Under the pieces are notes generated by a model. It was not told the DNA's origin and made no database searches. It saw only the letters and a list, made by a program, of their open reading frames with translations. The translations under genes and the position numbers were made by a program. DNA of 64,000 nt from the NCBI RefSeq assembly GCF_028554725.1, contig NC_071667.1:36041501-36105500 (forward strand). The letters run 5' to 3'. Positions 22,262-31,712 of this stretch are shown here, in pieces (positions within the stretch are counted from its first letter, which is position 1; every line of letters starts with the position of its first letter). The stretch comes from Zeugodacus cucurbitae. Its lineage: Eukaryota; Arthropoda; Insecta; Diptera; Tephritidae.

Positions 22262-22606
22262 GCTGTAAAGCATAAGTACATGCACATAAACACATACATA
22301 CACACTTAAGTAAGGGTAATTGAACCATTCCGATATGCGCACAGGGGCGTACCAAAAAGTCCGGAAAATAAAAAATACTCGCAAAGCATTAAAATAAAAA
22401 AACAATAAACATTAACGCAAGTCCATACAACCGCGTGTTATAAAAACTATATAAGCGAATTTTATTAATTTTATCGGAAATAAAAGCTTTTATTTACATA
22501 AAAGAGTTTTCGGTTGCTACAGTTCTCAATATACACTGAAAGAAAATAAATACGAATATTTTATAAATTTATACTCTCTAAATGAATCTAGAAAAATCAA
22601 TGAACA

Positions 22607-22804
22607 CCACCACAATCACCGGATATGAATCCAATTGAACACCTTTGGGCGCTATTGCAACGTAATATAAGGAAGCACAATATTACGAGTAAATATATGT
22701 TTAAAGAAGTCTTTAGAGAAGAACGGGATAAAATTTCATCCGAGGAGACTAGAAAGCTGGTTTTTTAAGTACTTAAATGCCGTGGGTATCCAACTCATTA
22801 CTAA
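22607..22804 (+). pseudogene. Tc1-like transposase, C-terminal fragment with the third catalytic acid
   Basis: The plus strand reads PPQSPDMNPIEHLWALLQR, which carries the catalytic glutamate of the DDE triad, then about 35 residues of the C-terminal helix region. A premature stop (TAA) after KLVF is followed by RGYPTHY and the final stop. Upstream domains are absent. Downstream, 22805-23030 is AT-rich and ends in GACGCCTTGTATA, probably the end of the element. Confidence 0.75.
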
Positions 22805-23480
22805 TGTATTTACATTTTTTATAACAATTTATGTATAATATTTTGATTTTTTAATTACTTTTATACTTTTATGTATAATGAAATATATAACACACAAATA
22901 ATTTATTAAGGTGTCTGATAAGTTTTAATAAAAAAGAATTTTTGAAAAAATGAAGTGGTTTATTTTTTTACAAATAAAGCATTTTATAATTAAAACATCT
23001 TAGGAGCGTAAACTTATGACGCCTTGTATATATGTTTAAAATTATGTGTACAAAATTTTGAATATATGGGTGTGTGTTTTCACAATATTGGATAATTGTT
23101 TTATGTGTAATTAGTGAGGATTAAGTGTGTTATACCCCCGGGGTTAATTCGAGAGTTCTCTCAGTTAACTCCGTTTGCTAACTCCCATTTAATCCTCAAA
23201 ATTTTAGAGAGTTAGTGGGAGTTTGTGGCAAATTGGATATGCAGTTTGTCAACTAATTATTTGCAAATTGCAAATAGATACGAAAAATCCACTTCGACAT
23301 GAAATTCCTATAGCAAAAGTTCAGTTTTTTATGATTTTTCTTTTACAGTATTATTATAAAATACATATAATAATAAAAAATGTATTTTTTTTATTTTTTA
23401 CAATTTTACCAAGTATACAATGGTTAAATACTAACAACAATTCAATTCTAATAAGTTAAATATAATAATTAAAAGCTAAA
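22805..23480. other. No gene seen
   Basis: AT-rich. Around 23148-23230 there are related short strings (GTTAACTCC, CTAACTCCC, inverted TGGGAGTT) that may be the ends of a small unidentified MITE. Otherwise nothing I can support. Confidence 0.4.
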
Positions 23481-23489
23481 TGTTAGAGA

Positions 23490-24199
23490 AATTCATTTGC
23501 TGCTACAGTTGCCTTGTAAAGTCTGACGGCCTTTTACGTTTCAGTCGGGTTTCTCGTTCAGCAGTTCCGATGAGTCTGGATGCCTCTTCATTTACATGCT
23601 GTATAAGCCGCACTTCGTGAGTCTTTGCAGGTTTGGTTATTTCGTTTACAACTGAATTCACACCAAGATCACGGTAAAGGTCAGCAGATCTGACATACCA
23701 AGGAGCATTAACTATACTTCTTAGTACCTTATTCTGGAAGCGCTGAATGCAGGCAATACAGTTTTGAGCTTCATAGGCCCAAATTGGTTTTAATACTTGA
23801 TTATATATAAACAGATTGTTTTCAATTGAATGCGTGGATCTCCTACCGACTAGATGGTAAAACTTACCAAATTTTAAATCAAGCTCAACCCTTTGACCCA
23901 TTGGCCCCAACACGCTTCCCTGGGGAACACCCACTTCTATCGATTGCAAGTTTGAGTATGCAACCTCTTGTTTTATGCGAATATCTATCTTTTAAGTAGG
24001 AAGCAATTAATACGCAATATTGTTTGGGTAACATGCATTTCAATTTCAGCAGTAGACCCGATTCAGTTGTATTGATTAATGCCGATAGTTCGCAGGTCTC
24101 ATCTAATGGTGACTGCCATGGAATTAGTATGTCCCAAATGGTTGGTATTATATAGTTTTTTCCAATTGAGTCTGAGTAACTATTTGTCTTCAGTTGCAA
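23490..24199 (-). pseudogene. Jockey-clade LINE ORF2 relic (first of three flanking copies)
   Basis: Reading down the minus strand, a reverse transcriptase fragment (LLLKLKCMLPKQYCVLIASYL) leads to VGVPQGSVLGP, the conserved RT motif B. The catalytic YADD region is deleted: sequence jumps to the Jockey C-terminus (NNLFIYNQVLKPIWAYEAQ, IQRFQNKVLRSIVNAPWYV, HVNEEASRL). Frames change near 23950. Only this copy extends below 23804; the two later copies start at TATATAAACAGATTG because an errantivirus cut the repeat there. Confidence 0.8.
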
Positions 24200-24780
24200 C
24201 TTCGTATTTTAGAGAAACGTAGAGAAACTTCTGTTTGGGTTTGGTTCAGACTGTCTTAAATGAAATCGCGCAAAAAGAATGTCACTTAATGGTTTTTTCA
24301 TGCCTGCAATAAATATCCTCAGTGCATCTGTTCTGTATTTCTCGTTACGAGAGGCAGCTATGGTGCTTTCATATGCCATTATAGTTTTATTAATGAGGAG
24401 CGTTAACTTACGCTCGATCTCCTCATAGAACTGTATCGTAAGAGGACAACACCAACACCAACAATAATGTATAATGCATGGCAGTGTTTAGAGCTCTCCA
24501 CAAAAAATTCAAAACTTTTATAGGCCATATGAGCAGCCTTTCACCACGAGACATACATATGTCTCTTGTTTCCTTTCGAAGTCAGGTAGTGACATTACCA
24601 TGTCTAATGTTTCATCGCAACGTATTCCTGGTACTATTTCAGCATCTTTAAATACATTTACCTCGGCTACCGTTAATGATACAAGTGTTAACCGCAATAT
24701 CGACAAGCGCTCTTATTTCAGATTCTCTGAGCGACATTTTATAAGGTGACACGTAAAAATATCACAATATTTTGCTTTAA
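24200..24780 (-). pseudogene. Errantivirus-like gag relic (copy 1 of 3)
   Basis: The minus strand starts with MSLRESEIRALV-like sequence and DAEIVPGIRCDETLDMVMSLPDF, which lines up with AIIPAISCEITLDAIKSLPDF of the intact gag nearby. After frame changes it resumes as IERKLTLLINKTIMAYES and YRTDALRIFIAGMKKPLSDILFA, again parallel to the intact gag. It is therefore a divergent, deleted gag of the same retrovirus group, joined to a Jockey relic. Confidence 0.75.
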
Positions 24781-24794
24781 TACTTGATTATATA

Positions 24795-25168
24795 AATTAA
24801 ACGATTTTATTATTCCGTTAAACGAATTATAATTAAATTTCTTTATTTTCCACAGCTCGCTGCTGTTCGGTTTAAGTGAGTCTTAAAAACTAAAGTTTAC
24901 AATCATTTCCTAGCCTACAACTAACCAACGGCGTCGCGCTGCGCTGCCACCGCTTTGCCTGTGCGAATTCAATTCTGCTGACACCGTGTGAACGCAGTTA
25001 TGCTGACACAACGGTTCGCATGGAATATTTGGCAGTCGACTGCGTAAACATAATTATGTTGGCTCGTAGGTATCGGATTACACTTAGTATGAGCGACCTG
25101 AGTGAAGGTTGCGTCGACGGATGTGTTTTCGACTAATTGGTCATCGTGAGAGTTAATTCACGATAACT
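24795..25168 (-). repeat. 3' LTR, errantivirus copy 1 (374 bp)
   Basis: Identical, as far as I read it, to the 3' LTR of copy 2 (32700-33073). It differs from the 5' LTR of the same element by five substitutions and by lacking an 11-bp insertion next to GCTGCCACCG. It contains the env stop codon. Confidence 0.92.
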
Positions 25169-26662
25169 CCTCCCCTTCTAGGTGGGGAACGTCCTCGGTC
25201 ATCGTAGCTGCGTTTTTGATAGCCACTTCTACTGCTTTGTTTATGGAAATTCTCCTCCTGGACATGGCCATACTCCGTAGTACGAAGGCGACCAGTCCCG
25301 CAACGAGGAGGATACCAATAGCTGTCACACTTACTATATGACCTTGCTCAACATTTCGTTGCAGATGTTTTATATATTGAAGATTCTGTTGGTTTACATG
25401 GTGGAGGTAAGGCGCACTCAATATCTCGGTGTGTTGAGTTAAGTTGATTGTGGAGGCCCATGGCGTTTCAGGCTTAAGAGTCGCCGTGGCGTTTTCATTG
25501 TAAAATATCGTGTCATTAATCTTTACACGATCCTTGAAGACAACTAGGTAGGTACCGTTTACTGTGATCGGAGCCTCGTTATTTTCTTCTATGGTAACCA
25601 GCTGATCGTTAACGATTACCAAACCATCACTTATTGGCGCGATCGGTGGGAGGTTGTTAAATGTTATGCTGCAGTTGGCGGTGTTGCGTGTCGTAAGTTG
25701 TAAAGCGCATGACGTCATTGATGATGCTAGGCAGAACGATGGTGTAGTATCGCTACAGTTTCTTACTGCCAGCGTGTGATCGTGGCACGTGGCTAAGGTA
25801 GATTCTGGTAGGTGCAGGATTTGATGGCCGTGAGCTACCGGAAAAATAGTTACTTTCTTACATCTAAACTTAGGGATAGGGTATCTTATTAAAAAATATA
25901 TTATATTATTATATTGTAAAATCTTAATCCTAGCTACAGCTATAACATCGGCTACAGTCAGGTTTGTGAAGTGCTCATTTCCTATTATGGAATTTACTTC
26001 ATTACTGTCCAAAAGGATTGGGTTCAAAATACCAGCTTTTGCGAAAGTAATGAATGTAATTAGGTTATCTAATACAGTTATTATTGCTCTATTTCTGGCC
26101 ATAAGTACGTCATAAAGATGACCTGTGTCTATTTCTCTTTGCTTTGTTGCTTTCAAGATTTTATTTATTGTAACTGTTAGGCTGTTTATTTCCTTTTGTA
26201 TTTCGGTGTTAATGGTAAACTGTCGGTCCTCTGAGTCAATCAGTTGTTCCGCTGTGTTCGTTAGTCGGTCGAAGTCATCATGATCGGGAGTCCCAGTAAT
26301 GTACTTCAGTATTGTTCCTAGTGCGTTTAAACTTCTCGTCTGACTGTGATGAGTATTTACCGTCTGTATTAGTCTACTTATCTGGTTTATGTCTGCTTCC
26401 AACAACTTTTTCATATGTGTTTGAGGAAAGTGTTCTGTAGCGTTAATTGTCTCGTCTCTTAGAAATTCGTATAGTGTCAGGTTAGTAACGTGTTTGATGT
26501 GTCCGAAGTTCTCCCAGATTACAAGTTCCCCTTCGACAACCGGAATGTACATTGCCTTGGAGTAGTCTATTGTCCGTCCCGTCGATGCCGATACTAATAT
26601 GGCTATAACCAATTCTAAAGTAATCCTAAAAGCATATAAATTTTTAAATCTAATAAATGATC
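25158..26662 (-). CDS. env: Envelope glycoprotein, errantivirus copy 1
   Basis: Env is the membrane glycoprotein that lets some errantiviruses form enveloped particles; it is homologous to baculovirus F proteins. The frame opens at a probable 3' splice site (pyrimidine run then CAG/GATCA at 26662) and has no ATG near its start; the first candidate start is a TTG at 26612. The N-terminus has a hydrophobic, signal-like stretch (LELVIAILVSAS). About 95 residues after that TTG, SQTRSLNALGTILKYITG resembles the cleavage site and fusion-peptide region, followed by GTPDHDD and a heptad-rich helix. Many NxT/S glycosylation sites follow. Near the C-terminus IGILLVAGLVAFVL is a transmembrane anchor, with a basic cytoplasmic tail. 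The stop lies inside the 3' LTR. The initiating codon is probably supplied by an upstream leader exon. Confidence 0.88.
25169..25179 (-). promoter_or_regulatory. Polypurine tract, copy 1
   Basis: On the coding strand AGAAGGGGAGG lies directly before the 3' LTR (AGTTATC). This is where plus-strand DNA synthesis of an LTR retroelement starts. Confidence 0.8.
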
Positions 26663-26684
26663 CTGAAAGAATATAAAAAAAAAT
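26656..26684 (-). promoter_or_regulatory. Probable 3' splice acceptor for env mRNA, copy 1
   Basis: A run of T, then TATATTCTTTCAG, immediately before GATCATT, gives a strong acceptor between the pol stop (26701) and the env frame. Errantivirus env is known to be expressed from a spliced RNA. The donor was not identified. Confidence 0.6.
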
Positions 26685-26700
26685 TTTTGTCTATCTAATT

Positions 26701-29160
26701 TCAGCGAAGGTTGTCCTTATGGACCCTCCTCCCTCTTATAAGCACCGTTGTGCCTAAGTCTCTTTCAATGTTTTCCTCGGTATAGAGAGGAGTCAATTTA
26801 TTGCCTAGTCTCTTATTGTTTTTGACAAGCACTTTGTCCCCCATCTGAAACTCTCTATCCTGTCTCTGTTTATTTTGGTTTATTAATTCCTTATCCTGTG
26901 CGTTTTTCAGGCGAGATGATATCTGTGTGTTGGCTATTGCCGAACGAAAAATGTTAATGGGTTTCTCCCCAGTCACCGTATGAATAGAGTTATTATATTT
27001 TATTGTGGCTAGAAGGACTATTTCCTCGATATCATCCAGTTTTTGATCAAGTTTAAGGCATCGCGATATTTCCATCAGTGTGCTGTGGAATCGCTCTACC
27101 TGGCCGTTTGATGTACTGTGTAAGGGTGGGGCATTCGCGATGTCGATGTCGAAATGATTTTTTAGAATGGCCTTGATGCTGTGCGAATTTAGTGACTTTT
27201 CGTTGTCACAATAAATGGTTTTTGTACTTGAAAACATGTTTAGTAACTGTAAAAGCTGTGGTTTTACGTCCACTATCGTTCTAGACCTAAGTGACTGTAC
27301 TATCGCAAACTTTGAAAATTTGTCAATGCAAGTCAGAAAGTACTTTGATCCGGTGGAAAATATATCAATGTGGAGGATTTCTCCACAATATCTTGGTATG
27401 GATGTCTGAGCAATAAGTTGCTTTTTTGGGTGGCGGTCATACTTTGCTTGAGAGCACACACGGCAGTTCGCAGCAAACTGCTTAGCCTTTTTTTCCATTT
27501 TTGGAAAAAAATAGTCTTCTAATATCTGTTTTGTATTCTCTTGTGCCGCCCGATGCGCTCGATTATGCTCGGCCGCAATGATCTCTTGTTGTTCGTTTAT
27601 ATCTGTAATATCATTGACGAACTTCTCTGTATGTCTAAATTTTACGGTTGGAAATAGTTCAACTAACTTATGCTGAACCTGTGCTAAAGTATGCAGATCG
27701 CTGTAAATTGCGTTAACCACGCCAACTTTCACAGCCTCCTGTAGGAGTTTCAACAAATCGTCCGTTGTTTGATATGAAATGAGGTGTCGTGTTTTTTTCC
27801 CAAAAATTATGAAAGTTCTCCTCTGCGGCTCTACACCCTCTTCTATAAGGATCTGGTTGCGGAAGCAATTTACCGGCTTAACGGTTTTTTCGATTGTATT
27901 GGTTGACGACTCTTCACTGTGAATTGTTTCAACACTTGCACTATCTAGGGCGTTTATGTGCTGCCTAGATAGTACGTCTGCAACCACATTTTCTTTACCC
28001 GGTTTGTAGATGAGCTTCGCGTTGCACTCATCAATGAAAGCTTTCCATCTCTTAATTTTTGAATTCGGATTTCTGTCGGAAACCGCAAAGGTTAGCGGCT
28101 GGTGGTCTGTAAACACTCTAAGGTTGGGAACTCCGTATAGGTAGTTTCTGAGCGTTTTTAATGCCCATACAATGGCTAGTAATTCCCGCTCATTGGTCGC
28201 GTAATCCTCCTCGCTACTGGACAAGGTGCGAGAAATCATGGTAATAGGTTGGCCCTCCTGCGAAAGGACGGCACCTATGGCGTGTGAGGATGCATCCGTA
28301 GTCAAATCGAATGATTTACTAAAATCTGGATAAGTTAATGTTACGTCTTCAGATGCTAAAATTTCCTTTAATGTATTGAAGGCCTTTTCCTGTTCGTCAG
28401 TTAAATCTATTTTGATTTTTTTTGATTGTGACGCAGTAACTCGACCGTATGGGCCCCTCATAATATTCGACAGGGGTTTTGCTATCTTGGCGAAATCTCT
28501 TATGAAACAGCGGTAATACCCCGCCAAGCCCAAAAATGATCTCAACCCTCTTAAAGTGGTGGGCTGAGGGAAATTTCGAATTGTGTCGACTTTGTCAGGA
28601 CACGTTTTAATTCCTCCTTGCGAAACCAAAAATCCTAAGCATTCAACTTCGCTTTTAAAAAATTTGGACTTTTCTGCCGAAACTCTCATATTGGCTTTGA
28701 ATAAACTTCTTAATATTGCTTCAACATCTTTCAAGTGCTGTTGTTCATCCTTCCAGAATATAATGACATCGTCCACGTACACGAAACAGTTTTTTCCTAT
28801 GTGTTCCCTCAACACGTCATCTATAGCCCTCTGAAAAATACCGGGAGCATTCTTCAGGCCGAAAGGCAGCCTGCAGAATTCATACTTCCCGTTCTTCACG
28901 GAGAAGGCAGTCTTTTCTCTATCGCGCTCCGATAGTTTAATCTGGTGGAAACCTGACTTCAGATCTAGAGTGGTAAAAAATTTACTCCCACCAAGATTGG
29001 ACAATATTCCTGTAATATCGGGAATCGGGTATTTGTCACTGATAGTTTTCTCGTTCAGTTTACGAAAATCTATAACCAATCGTTTTTTCTCGAAGCCGTT
29101 TTCATCAAGTCCTTTCTTCTTCACCACCCATATAGGGTTGTTATATGGGGACCTAGAAGG
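26701..29160 (-). CDS. pol: Pol, second part: reverse transcriptase, RNase H, integrase (copy 1)
   Basis: About 820 codons after an in-frame stop. Counting from a GTG at 29127, the RT has DFRKLN (residues 20-25), LPFGLKNAP (87-95) and the catalytic FVYVDD (YVDD at 28768-28779). RNase H follows (about 270-400) with TTDASSHAIGAV, TNERELLAI and VFTDHQPL. The integrase (about 510-720) has a HHCC finger (EHNRAHR, CRVCSQAK), then D in LHIDIFST, D in YCDNEKS and E in GQVERFHSTL. The C-terminus ends RVHKDNLR, as in gypsy-group integrases. It copies the RNA and inserts the DNA. The protein is identical in both tandem copies. It is normally made as a Gag-Pol fusion, so the upstream stop should prevent it. 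Confidence 0.93.
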   Translation of the reverse strand, partial: PSRSPYNNPIWVVKKKGLDENGFEKKRLVIDFRKLNEKTISDKYPIPDITGILSNLGGSKFFTTLDLKSGFHQIKLSERDREKTAFSVKNGKYEFCRLPFGLKNAPGIFQRAIDDVLREHIGKNCFVYVDDVIIFWKDEQQHLKDVEAILRSLFKANMRVSAEKSKFFKSEVECLGFLVSQGGIKTCPDKVDTIRNFPQPTTLRGLRSFLGLAGYYRCFIRDFAKIAKPLSNIMRGPYGRVTASQSKKIKIDLTDEQEKAFNTLKEILASEDVTLTYPDFSKSFDLTTDASSHAIGAVLSQEGQPITMISRTLSSSEEDYATNERELLAIVWALKTLRNYLYGVPNLRVFTDHQPLTFAVSDRNPNSKIKRWKAFIDECNAKLIYKPGKENVVADVLSRQHINALDSASVETIHSEESSTNTIEKTVKPVNCFRNQILIEEGVEPQRRTFIIFGKKTRHLISYQTTDDLLKLLQEAVKVGVVNAIYSDLHTLAQVQHKLVELFPTVKFRHTEKFVNDITDINEQQEIIAAEHNRAHRAAQENTKQILEDYFFPKMEKKAKQFAANCRVCSQAKYDRHPKKQLIAQTSIPRYCGEILHIDIFSTGSKYFLTCIDKFSKFAIVQSLRSRTIVDVKPQLLQLLNMFSSTKTIYCDNEKSLNSHSIKAILKNHFDIDIANAPPLHSTSNGQVERFHSTLMEISRCLKLDQKLDDIEEIVLLATIKYNNSIHTVTGEKPINIFRSAIANTQISSRLKNAQDKELINQNKQRQDREFQMGDKVLVKNNKRLGNKLTPLYTEENIERDLGTTVLIRGRRVHKDNLR

Positions 29161-29778
29161 TCAAATGATGCCATTCGCCAAAAGGTCTTGAACTTCGTTA
29201 TTTACGAAATCCGAAACGCCCAGTGGATATGGGTATAACCTTGAGTATACCGGTTCCTCGTTTTCTGTGCGAATCATTGCAACTACATTAGTATTGTATG
29301 GAAGTGCCTCATTGGGATCTGCAAATACCCCGTTTACACCGCCAATTATTTTGACGAACGCCTTTTCTAAATGCTTAGGAATTGACTTGACCTGTAGTTG
29401 TAAATGACTTATGTCCTGGCTATTGATGAATAAAATAACCTCCTTGCCAAAGTCATGTTTAATCGTGTTTGTCCTTAAGTTTATATTCGTGCGTACCTTG
29501 TTCAATAAATCCAGACCAATCACACCATCGAACGATGTCAGATTGGGTAATAAAAAAAATTCTGTTACTACTCCGAAAATTTTAACTTGGCATTTTTGAT
29601 TGATAGGGGTAACTCCGTGAATTGATTTGACTGAAAATGGATTCTGGACCGATTGTATTCCTTTTAACTTCGGTAGGGGTTTGATGTAACCCTTTGATGC
29701 TCCAGTATCGACAAGGAGTTTGACTTCCTTCCCCCCTATTACCCTTGAAATCCAGGGAAGGAGGGACTTTGCTCTAAA
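29161..29778 (-). pseudogene. pol: Pol, first part: aspartic protease and linker, ending at a TGA (copy 1)
   Basis: This frame is entered by -1 frameshifting from gag. It carries the protease active site LLVDTGAS at about 29712-29690 and the second protease motif VIGLDLLNKV, then a linker up to ANGII. A TGA at 29161-29163 ends it just before the RT. The same TGA is at 37066-37068 in copy 2, so it predates the duplication. Apart from this codon the frame runs straight on into the RT. Confidence 0.85.
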
Positions 29779-31040
29779 AAATTGAGCTCATCATTTTCAA
29801 TGTTATCGGCAGCTTGTTCTGCTTCTTTATCGTATGTTGCTTCGTTAGGTAAATCGACTTCGTCATTTAGATGATTTACTCGTTGCAACTTAGGTCCGGT
29901 GTATCGTCCCGAATTCGCTGTACGTTTCTGCAGATTTCCCTGCGACCTGTTATTTTGAATCTGGGTAGGGTTATTAGATAAGCGTTTATATTGAGATATG
30001 GAAGAATCTACTTCCATAGGCTCGACGTGCCTTTGACCAGAATAGTTATTATTGGTATAAGATTTCAAGTTACTAACCGAATTATGTGTGTGACTGGCCT
30101 GACTGGTTTGCTTAGCGACTGAATAATGTGGATTTTTATGACCCGCACTGCACTCAGAGTTAAATGTCTTTTGATTACTGGTGTTCTGAGTAGTGCCAGT
30201 TTTTTTGTTGTACGAACCTTCATGTAATCTATTCGCAAAATTCGTCGCAAAAGCGTAGCGTTCGTTATTAGCGTCTACCTCCTGTGCCAAGGCCAGGGCA
30301 GATGGAAGATCTGATGGTCTCGACGCGAACAGGATGTCGCATAGAGGCTTCCTTAAACCTGATATGAATACCCTGAGCGCATCGGCTCTATACTTTTCAT
30401 TTATGGTGTCCGCCACACCGCATTCGTAGGACATAATAGTCTTGTTTGCTAACAGAGTTAGCTTCTTTTCTACCTCATCGTAGAATTCTAAACACGACAT
30501 TGAACCTTGCCTCAGTGTGGATAGCTCTTGCTCGATGAGATATATGGGCCGCTTATCCGCGTAGGTAAAGTCGAGGCGGGAGATTATTGCATTAAAATTC
30601 AATACCGTGTTAAAGGACGAAAGTACTGCGGCGGCTGCACCTCGTACCTTATTTCTAAGAATAGTAACCGCTTGGTGGTGACGTTCGCTGCCATCATATC
30701 TTTTAAATAACTCATATGCATTGTGTGCAGCTTCACGCCAGGACACATAGGTGCCCGGGTGACCGAAAAAATCTGGAAGAGATTTTATTGCATCAAGTGT
30801 GATTTCACAAGATATTGCAGGTATGATGGCCATCTTTGTGAATTTTTCAATTTTTGGCTTCGTCAGAGCAACCTGGTTCTGAATTGCAACTATTTTCTCA
30901 TCGAACTCTAGTTTTTGGGCAGCTAATGCCCTGCCCATCTCTGCTCTAACCAACTCACCTACTTGTTCAGCGTTCATGATTTGTTCTTCTGTATTCTTCA
31001 AATTAAGTTTTCTGAATAAGTCCTCTAACTCCCTATTCAT
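29739..31040 (-). CDS. gag: Gag, errantivirus copy 1 (433 aa)
   Basis: Gag forms the particle that packages the element RNA. It starts at an ATG at 31040 (MNRELEDLFRKL), the first ATG of a long open frame after the leader. A coiled N-terminal part is followed by the capsid-like region with LDAIKSLPDFFGHPGTYVSW, VEKKLTLLANKTIMSYE and ALRVFISGLRKPLCDILFA. The C-terminal third is rich in N, S, Q and H with basic patches and has no CCHC zinc knuckle, as is common in gypsy-type errantiviruses. It ends 36 nt after a frameshift heptamer. Three residues differ from copy 2 (L/S near residue 5, M/V near 35, H/Y near 122). Confidence 0.92.
   Translation of the reverse strand: MNRELEDLFRKLNLKNTEEQIMNAEQVGELVRAEMGRALAAQKLEFDEKIVAIQNQVALTKPKIEKFTKMAIIPAISCEITLDAIKSLPDFFGHPGTYVSWREAAHNAYELFKRYDGSERHHQAVTILRNKVRGAAAAVLSSFNTVLNFNAIISRLDFTYADKRPIYLIEQELSTLRQGSMSCLEFYDEVEKKLTLLANKTIMSYECGVADTINEKYRADALRVFISGLRKPLCDILFASRPSDLPSALALAQEVDANNERYAFATNFANRLHEGSYNKKTGTTQNTSNQKTFNSECSAGHKNPHYSVAKQTSQASHTHNSVSNLKSYTNNNYSGQRHVEPMEVDSSISQYKRLSNNPTQIQNNRSQGNLQKRTANSGRYTGPKLQRVNHLNDEVDLPNEATYDKEAEQAADNIENDELNFLEQSPSFPGFQG
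29775..29781 (-). promoter_or_regulatory. -1 ribosomal frameshift site U UUU UUA, copy 1
   Basis: Read on the coding strand in the gag frame (AAT TTT TTA), this is the canonical X XXY YYZ slippery heptamer. The -1 frame is open from here into the protease (LLVDTGAS). It sits about 36 nt before the gag stop. Confidence 0.82.
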
Positions 31041-31228
31041 CTACTTCCGTAAAAATTTGTAATTCAATTTCACTTTATTTTATTAAAAGTTATTCATTCA
31101 TTCACAATTCGCAAAAGCTGTATTCTCACTTCCTTATTTCACTTTTTTTCATTTAAATTAGAACGAGATAAGCACTTCACTCACCTTTTCATCCTTAAAA
31201 TTGGTGACTTAAATTAAATCCTCTTCGA

Positions 31229-31283
31229 GGCTGGAGTGTCCTTTACTGCGTTCCTCGTTAAGGCCGGAGTGTTTTACTGCGTT
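31229..31283 (-). repeat. Two-unit direct repeat in the untranslated leader, copy 1
   Basis: GGCTGGAGTGTCCTTTACTGCGTT and GGCCGGAGTGTTTTACTGCGTT (plus-strand reading, 31229-31252 and 31262-31283; each given here as read, about 22-24 bp) lie between the primer site and gag. The role is unknown; a packaging or regulatory role is possible. Confidence 0.6.
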
Positions 31284-31310
31284 ACACTATTGTCGACTTA
31301 ATTTTCGCGT

Positions 31311-31328
31311 GCCCCACGTTGGGCGCCA
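31311..31328 (-). promoter_or_regulatory. Primer-binding site, lysine tRNA type, copy 1
   Basis: Immediately inside the 5' LTR the coding strand reads TGGCGCCCAACGTGGGGC, complementary to the 3' end of a lysine tRNA, the primer used by gypsy. The first T overlaps the last base of the LTR. Confidence 0.82.
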
Positions 31329-31712
31329 ATTAAACGATTTTATTATTCCGTTAAACGAATTATAATTAAATTTCTTTATTTTCCACAGCTCGCTGCTGTT
31401 CGGTTTAAGTGAGTCTTAAAAACTAAAGTTTACAATCATTTCCTAGCCTACAACTAACCAATGGCGTCGCGCTGCGCTGCCACCGTTCTGCCACCTCTTT
31501 GCCTGTGCGAATTCAATTCTGCTGACACCGTGTGAACGCAGTTATGCTGACACAACGGTTCGCTTGGAATATTTGGCAGTCGACTGCGTAAACATAATTA
31601 TGTTGGCTCGTAGGTATCGGATTACACTTAGTGTGAGCGACCTGAGTGAAGGTTGCGTCGACGGATGCGTTTTCGACTAATTGGTCATCGTGAGAGTTAA
31701 TTCATGATAACT
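31328..31712 (-). repeat. 5' LTR, errantivirus copy 1 (385 bp)
   Basis: This LTR contains the promoter of the element. It matches the 5' LTR of copy 2 except for one base (ACACTTAG against ACAATTAG). It has an 11-bp insertion and five substitutions relative to both 3' LTRs. Confidence 0.92.

Larger units (their letters stand above)
24795..31712 (-). mobile_element. Errantivirus (Ty3/gypsy with env), tandem copy 1, 6918 bp
   Basis: This is a complete provirus reading leftwards. The 5' LTR is 31328-31712 and the 3' LTR 24795-25168. Gag, pol and env lie between. The LTR starts AGTTATC and ends TTTAATT on the coding strand. A 4-bp TATA duplication flanks it (24791-24794 and 31713-31716), and the uninterrupted target is visible at 23790-23820 in the first Jockey copy. 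It is repeated as copy 2 exactly 7905 bp further on. One in-frame stop in pol is shared by both copies. Confidence 0.93.

Noticed and set aside
25158..26662. env as a host-domesticated gene of the Iris type
   Set aside because: It sits within a complete provirus with LTRs, target duplication and a neighbouring pol, and its stop is in the LTR.
29161..29163. Selenocysteine recoding of the pol TGA
   Set aside because: There is no reason to expect a selenoprotein here and no SECIS-like structure was recognised. A disabling mutation, or at most stop readthrough, is simpler.
27215..29191. Plus-strand frames opposite the errantivirus pol (60-80 codons, present again at 35120-37096)
   Set aside because: They are antisense shadows of pol, short, and conserved only because the pol sequence is duplicated.
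31041..31310. A Su(Hw)-type insulator in the errantivirus leader, as in gypsy
   Set aside because: I looked for reiterated TGCATA-type sites in this leader and found none; only a two-unit GGAGTGT...ACTGCGTT repeat is present.
31311..31328. A lysine-tRNA-like 3' end (GCCCCACGTTGGGCGCCA)
   Set aside because: There is no tRNA body upstream. It is the complement of the primer-binding site of the retrovirus.
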